Shown here piece by piece: positions 7,185 to 9,091 of a DNA stretch of 9,091 bases; the stretch's first letter is position 1; every line of letters starts with the position of its first letter. The DNA lies in contig DETN01000175.1 in the NCBI GenBank assembly GCA_002362155.1, forward strand, positions 1-9,091, in the 5' to 3' direction. Made by a program: the position numbers and the translations under genes. A model generated the notes under the pieces. The model was not told where the DNA came from. It was given only the letters and a program-made list of their open reading frames with translations, and ran no database searches. This DNA comes from Lachnospiraceae bacterium UBA3287. GTDB taxonomy: Bacteria > Bacillota > Clostridia > Lachnospirales > Lachnospiraceae.

Positions 7185-8603
7185 ATGTCTTCTGATCTGA
7201 GCAACGAAAAAAAGCATGCCAGAGGGCAGATCATAGTCGTCATGGTGATCTTTTTCCTTCTCATGGTGACAGTGACAGCATGGGCCGCCTACTATGCCAT
7301 CGCCAACCGGGTAGAGCTTTTCAATAACGACAGCAATCCCAGGGAGACCCTTCTGGCAGAAAGGATCGACCGGGGCACTATTTATGCCGCCGACGGCAGC
7401 GTGCTTGCGGAAAACGACGAATCCGGCAACAGGGTCTATCCCTACGGCAATGTCTTTGCCCACGTGGTAGGCTATTCCGCCATGGGCGGAAGCGGCATCG
7501 AGGAATACAGCAAATATGACCTGCTGCATTCCAACATCCCCTTCATGGAAAAAGTGGAATGCGACAAACAGGGCGTCAAATATCCCGGTGACAACATCAC
7601 CACCACCCTGGTGCCGAAGCTCCAGCAGGCAGCCTACGACGCCATGGGCTATTATGACGGGGCCATCATCGTAACGGAGGTCCGGACAGGAAAGATCCTG
7701 GCCATGGTCTCCAAGCCCGACTATGACCCGGCCTATATCGCCAGGGACTGGGACTTCTATCTGAATGAGGACGATAAGGGCACCCTGGTCAACCGTGCCA
7801 CCCAGGGCCAGTATCCGCCCGGATCCACCTTCAAGATCGTGGACGTGGTGGAACTGCTCCAGGAGCATCCGGATGCGGATACTACCTATCACTTCTCCTG
7901 TTCGGGAAGCTTTTCCCAGGACGGGGAATCCATCACCTGCTATGACCACGACGTGCACGGGGAGGAGGACCTGACAGCGGCCTTCGCCAACTCCTGCAAC
8001 TCGGCCTTTGCATCCATAGGTCTGTCTCTGGACAGGCGTGAATATATGGCGACTCTGAAGAGGCTTATGTTCAACGGAAAACTGCCCTACGACCTGCCCT
8101 ACAATACCAGCAAGCTGAATCTGACCACGGATATCTCCACCAGAGAAATGATCCAGGTCTCCATCGGCCAGGGAACCACCCAGATGTCCCCTCTGCACCT
8201 GAACATGATCACATCGGCAGTGGCCAATCACGGGGTTCTGATGAAGCCCTATCTGGTGGACCACAGGACCGATGCGGACGGACGTCTTCTGGAGGTCAGA
8301 CAGCCCGAAGAATACGGAGAGCTGATGAGCTCCGAGATCGCCGCAAAGCTCCGGACCTATATGAGGGCCGTGATCACGGACGGTACGGCTACAGTCCTGA
8401 GAGGTCAGAGCTACAATGCGGCCGGCAAGACCGGTTCCGCCGAGTTCAACGACGAACTCAATTCCCACTCCTGGTTCACCGGCTTTGCTCCCGCGGAAGA
8501 TCCCAAGATCTGCGTGACCTGCATTATCGAAGGCCAGGGCACGGGATCCCGTTTTGCGGTCCCTGCGGCCAAGGTGGTGTTCGACGCTTACTTCAATGAC
8601 TGA
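7185..8603 (+). CDS. pbpA: Class B penicillin-binding protein (PbpA-type peptidoglycan D,D-transpeptidase)
   Basis: A 472-residue membrane-anchored transpeptidase that cross-links stem peptides outside the cell. A short cytoplasmic tail precedes one transmembrane helix (about 16-40). A small N-terminal module follows (ERIDRGTIYAADGSVLAEN, then a VYPYG...GY segment), and then the catalytic domain. The three active-site motifs are intact: S214-T-F-K217 in PPGSTFK, S270-C-N272, and K415-T-G417 in AGKTGSAE. C239 and C252 could form an extracytoplasmic disulfide. The protein is short for a class B PBP and lacks PASTA repeats and a large pedestal, like actinobacterial PbpA. AAGGAG (7174-7179) is five bases before the ATG, and an in-frame TAG at 7167-7169 rules out a longer product. 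It starts 32 bases after the SEDS gene, its expected partner. Confidence 0.94.
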   Translation: MSSDLSNEKKHARGQIIVVMVIFFLLMVTVTAWAAYYAIANRVELFNNDSNPRETLLAERIDRGTIYAADGSVLAENDESGNRVYPYGNVFAHVVGYSAMGGSGIEEYSKYDLLHSNIPFMEKVECDKQGVKYPGDNITTTLVPKLQQAAYDAMGYYDGAIIVTEVRTGKILAMVSKPDYDPAYIARDWDFYLNEDDKGTLVNRATQGQYPPGSTFKIVDVVELLQEHPDADTTYHFSCSGSFSQDGESITCYDHDVHGEEDLTAAFANSCNSAFASIGLSLDRREYMATLKRLMFNGKLPYDLPYNTSKLNLTTDISTREMIQVSIGQGTTQMSPLHLNMITSAVANHGVLMKPYLVDHRTDADGRLLEVRQPEEYGELMSSEIAAKLRTYMRAVITDGTATVLRGQSYNAAGKTGSAEFNDELNSHSWFTGFAPAEDPKICVTCIIEGQGTGSRFAVPAAKVVFDAYFND

Positions 8604-8630
8604 CATGAAAAGCGGAGACAGACCTGCATC

Positions 8631-8665
8631 TTAAGGCCGGCATCCCGCCCTGGGATGCCACTTAA
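8631..8665. other. Hairpin in the pbpA-secG intergenic region
   Basis: GGCATCCC (8639-8646) pairs perfectly with GGGATGCC (8652-8659) around a five-base loop, and an outer stem TTAAG (8631-8635) pairs with CTTAA (8661-8665) across a 3x1 internal loop. On the + strand it is followed by an A-run rather than a T-run, and no T-run follows it on the - strand, so it is not a classic intrinsic terminator. It may protect the pbpA mRNA 3' end or terminate weakly. Confidence 0.5.
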
Positions 8666-8704
8666 AAAAATTGTCTTGCAGAACTTCGTGACCTGTGCTA
8701 TTAT
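8664..8704 (+). promoter_or_regulatory. Probable sigma-A-type promoter of secG with A-tract
   Basis: The -35 candidate is TTGCAG (8676-8681); 17 bases later comes TATTAT (8699-8704) as -10, preceded by TG plus one base (8696-8698), an extended -10. Seven As (8664-8670) just upstream of the -35 resemble an UP element. Transcription would begin near 8711, giving a leader of about 67 bases. The secG SD is AAAGGTGG (8763-8770), seven bases before the ATG. Confidence 0.7.
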
Positions 8705-8727
8705 AAATTTCCGTGACGAGTTTCTTT

Positions 8728-8757
8728 ATGGATTCGGCGACATCAGTTAACGATTAA
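8728..8757 (+). other. Possible nine-codon upstream ORF in the secG leader
   Basis: ATG at 8728 opens a frame reading MDSATSVND with TAA at 8755-8757, ending 20 bases before the secG start and wholly within the predicted leader. No good SD precedes it (only GACGAG near 8716). It may be chance in an A/T-rich leader; it is recorded because it is complete and just upstream of secG. Confidence 0.15.
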
Positions 8758-8777
8758 AAGAAAAAGGTGGTTTAAAG

Positions 8778-9017
8778 ATGGGCGTTTTACGTTGGATCTT
8801 AACAATTGCAATCATTCTTATAAGCGTTGCTCTGACAGTGATCATCCTCATGCAGGAAGGCAAGTCTCAGGGCCTCGGCGCGATTGCAGGCACTTCCGAT
8901 ACCTACTGGGGAAAGAACAAGGGCCGTTCCATGGAGGGATTTCTTGTCAAGTTTACGACAGGCCTCGTTGTTGCTTTCTTCGTAATCGCGATCCTGCTGA
9001 ACATGAATATGTTCTGA
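8778..9017 (+). CDS. secG: Preprotein translocase subunit SecG
   Basis: A 79-residue SecG, the small accessory subunit of the SecYEG channel that aids SecA-driven export. It has the family's two-helix layout: a hydrophobic segment at about 5-25, a conserved loop (LMQEGKSQGLG at 24-34, then GTSDTYWGKNKG at 38-49), and a second hydrophobic segment at about 58-77. Length and loop motifs are standard for Firmicutes. It has its own promoter and a strong SD. Codon choice differs from the upstream genes: all six alanines use GCA, GCT or GCG and none uses GCC, both arginines are CGT, and TTA appears twice in the first nine codons, as expected for a highly expressed gene. In related Clostridia secG is often followed by rnr and smpB; those would lie beyond the window. 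Confidence 0.96.
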   Translation: MGVLRWILTIAIILISVALTVIILMQEGKSQGLGAIAGTSDTYWGKNKGRSMEGFLVKFTTGLVVAFFVIAILLNMNMF

Positions 9018-9042
9018 TCTTTGTTAAGATGAGTGAAACGGC

Positions 9043-9070
9043 GGCCGGAATTTGCGGGGGCCTTTTCTTT
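9043..9070 (+). terminator. Probable intrinsic terminator after secG
   Basis: GGCC (9043-9046) can pair with GGCC (9059-9062), or a bulged alternative can form using CCG (9045-9047) with CGG (9055-9057). A T-rich tail TTTTCTTT (9063-9070) follows directly. The stem is short and imperfect, but its position 25 bases after the secG stop and the T-rich tail favour termination. Confidence 0.5.
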
Positions 9071-9085
9071 TAAGCAAAGCCCTTC

Positions 9086-9091
9086 GGGAGG
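9086..9091 (+). promoter_or_regulatory. SD-like purine run at the window edge
   Basis: The window ends in GGGAGG, a good match to a Shine-Dalgarno core, so another + strand gene may start within about ten bases of the right edge. The same bases could instead be part of a CCC-TTC-GGG hairpin (9080-9088). The next gene is not visible. Confidence 0.35.

Noticed and set aside
7083..8606. A 507-codon open frame on the - strand opposite pbpA
   Set aside because: Also codon-aligned with the + strand gene and explained by the same codon avoidance. pbpA has intact catalytic motifs and a good SD, so it is the real gene.
9029..9073. A 14-codon frame (MSETAAGICGGLFF) after secG
   Set aside because: It overlaps the probable terminator hairpin and T-rich tail, and has no SD; better explained as terminator sequence.
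1..9091. CRISPR arrays, tRNA/rRNA genes, insertion sequences, phage or defence genes
   Set aside because: I found no regularly spaced repeats, structured RNA gene pattern, transposase or terminal inverted repeats by eye. The window is almost fully occupied by housekeeping genes on one strand.

Overview
The window looks like chromosomal core DNA from a Gram-positive anaerobe of the Clostridia, probably Lachnospiraceae-like. The supporting signs are strong Shine-Dalgarno sites, the gene set ruvA-ruvB-zapA followed by a long U32-family protein, a RodA/PbpA-type cell-wall pair, and a SecG with its own promoter. Coding sequence is G+C-rich at third positions (GCC, CTG, AAG and GGC dominate). All recognisable genes are on the + strand. 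I see no mobile element, CRISPR array, tRNA, rRNA or sign of an island. The genus is an inference from gene order and protein style, not from a search.

Layout. Positions 1-1329 hold the last 23 codons of an aconitase-family small subunit (leuD-like) followed at once by the complete large subunit (leuC-like). Positions 1348-3337 hold ruvA, ruvB and zapA, separated by gaps of 12 to 19 bases. A strong intrinsic terminator follows zapA (3343-3368). Positions 3393-5612 encode a 739-residue U32-family protein related to the RNA hydroxylation factors RlhA/TrhP. Positions 5638-8603 encode a SEDS glycosyltransferase with an N-terminal membrane extension and a short class B penicillin-binding protein; this resembles the actinobacterial rodA-pbpA arrangement. 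After a 174-base gap with a hairpin and a good sigma-A-type promoter comes secG (8778-9017). A probable terminator follows, and a purine-rich SD-like run at the extreme right edge suggests another gene just outside.

How the genes work together. LeuD and LeuC form one [4Fe-4S] hydro-lyase. RuvA and RuvB form the Holliday-junction branch-migration motor. ZapA stabilises the FtsZ ring. The SEDS protein polymerises lipid II and the PBP cross-links the glycan strands. SecG is the accessory subunit of the SecYEG translocon. The U32 protein is probably an rRNA or tRNA hydroxylation factor rather than a protease.

I did not find a convincing undescribed system. The points worth a second look are small: an altered cysteine motif in the LeuC-like protein, the small-before-large gene order joined directly to ruvAB, a second cysteine cluster in the U32 protein, a terminator with no room for a promoter after it, a promoter-like site within the U32 gene, an SD-poor start behind a stop-codon hairpin, and the distinct promoter and codon use of secG.
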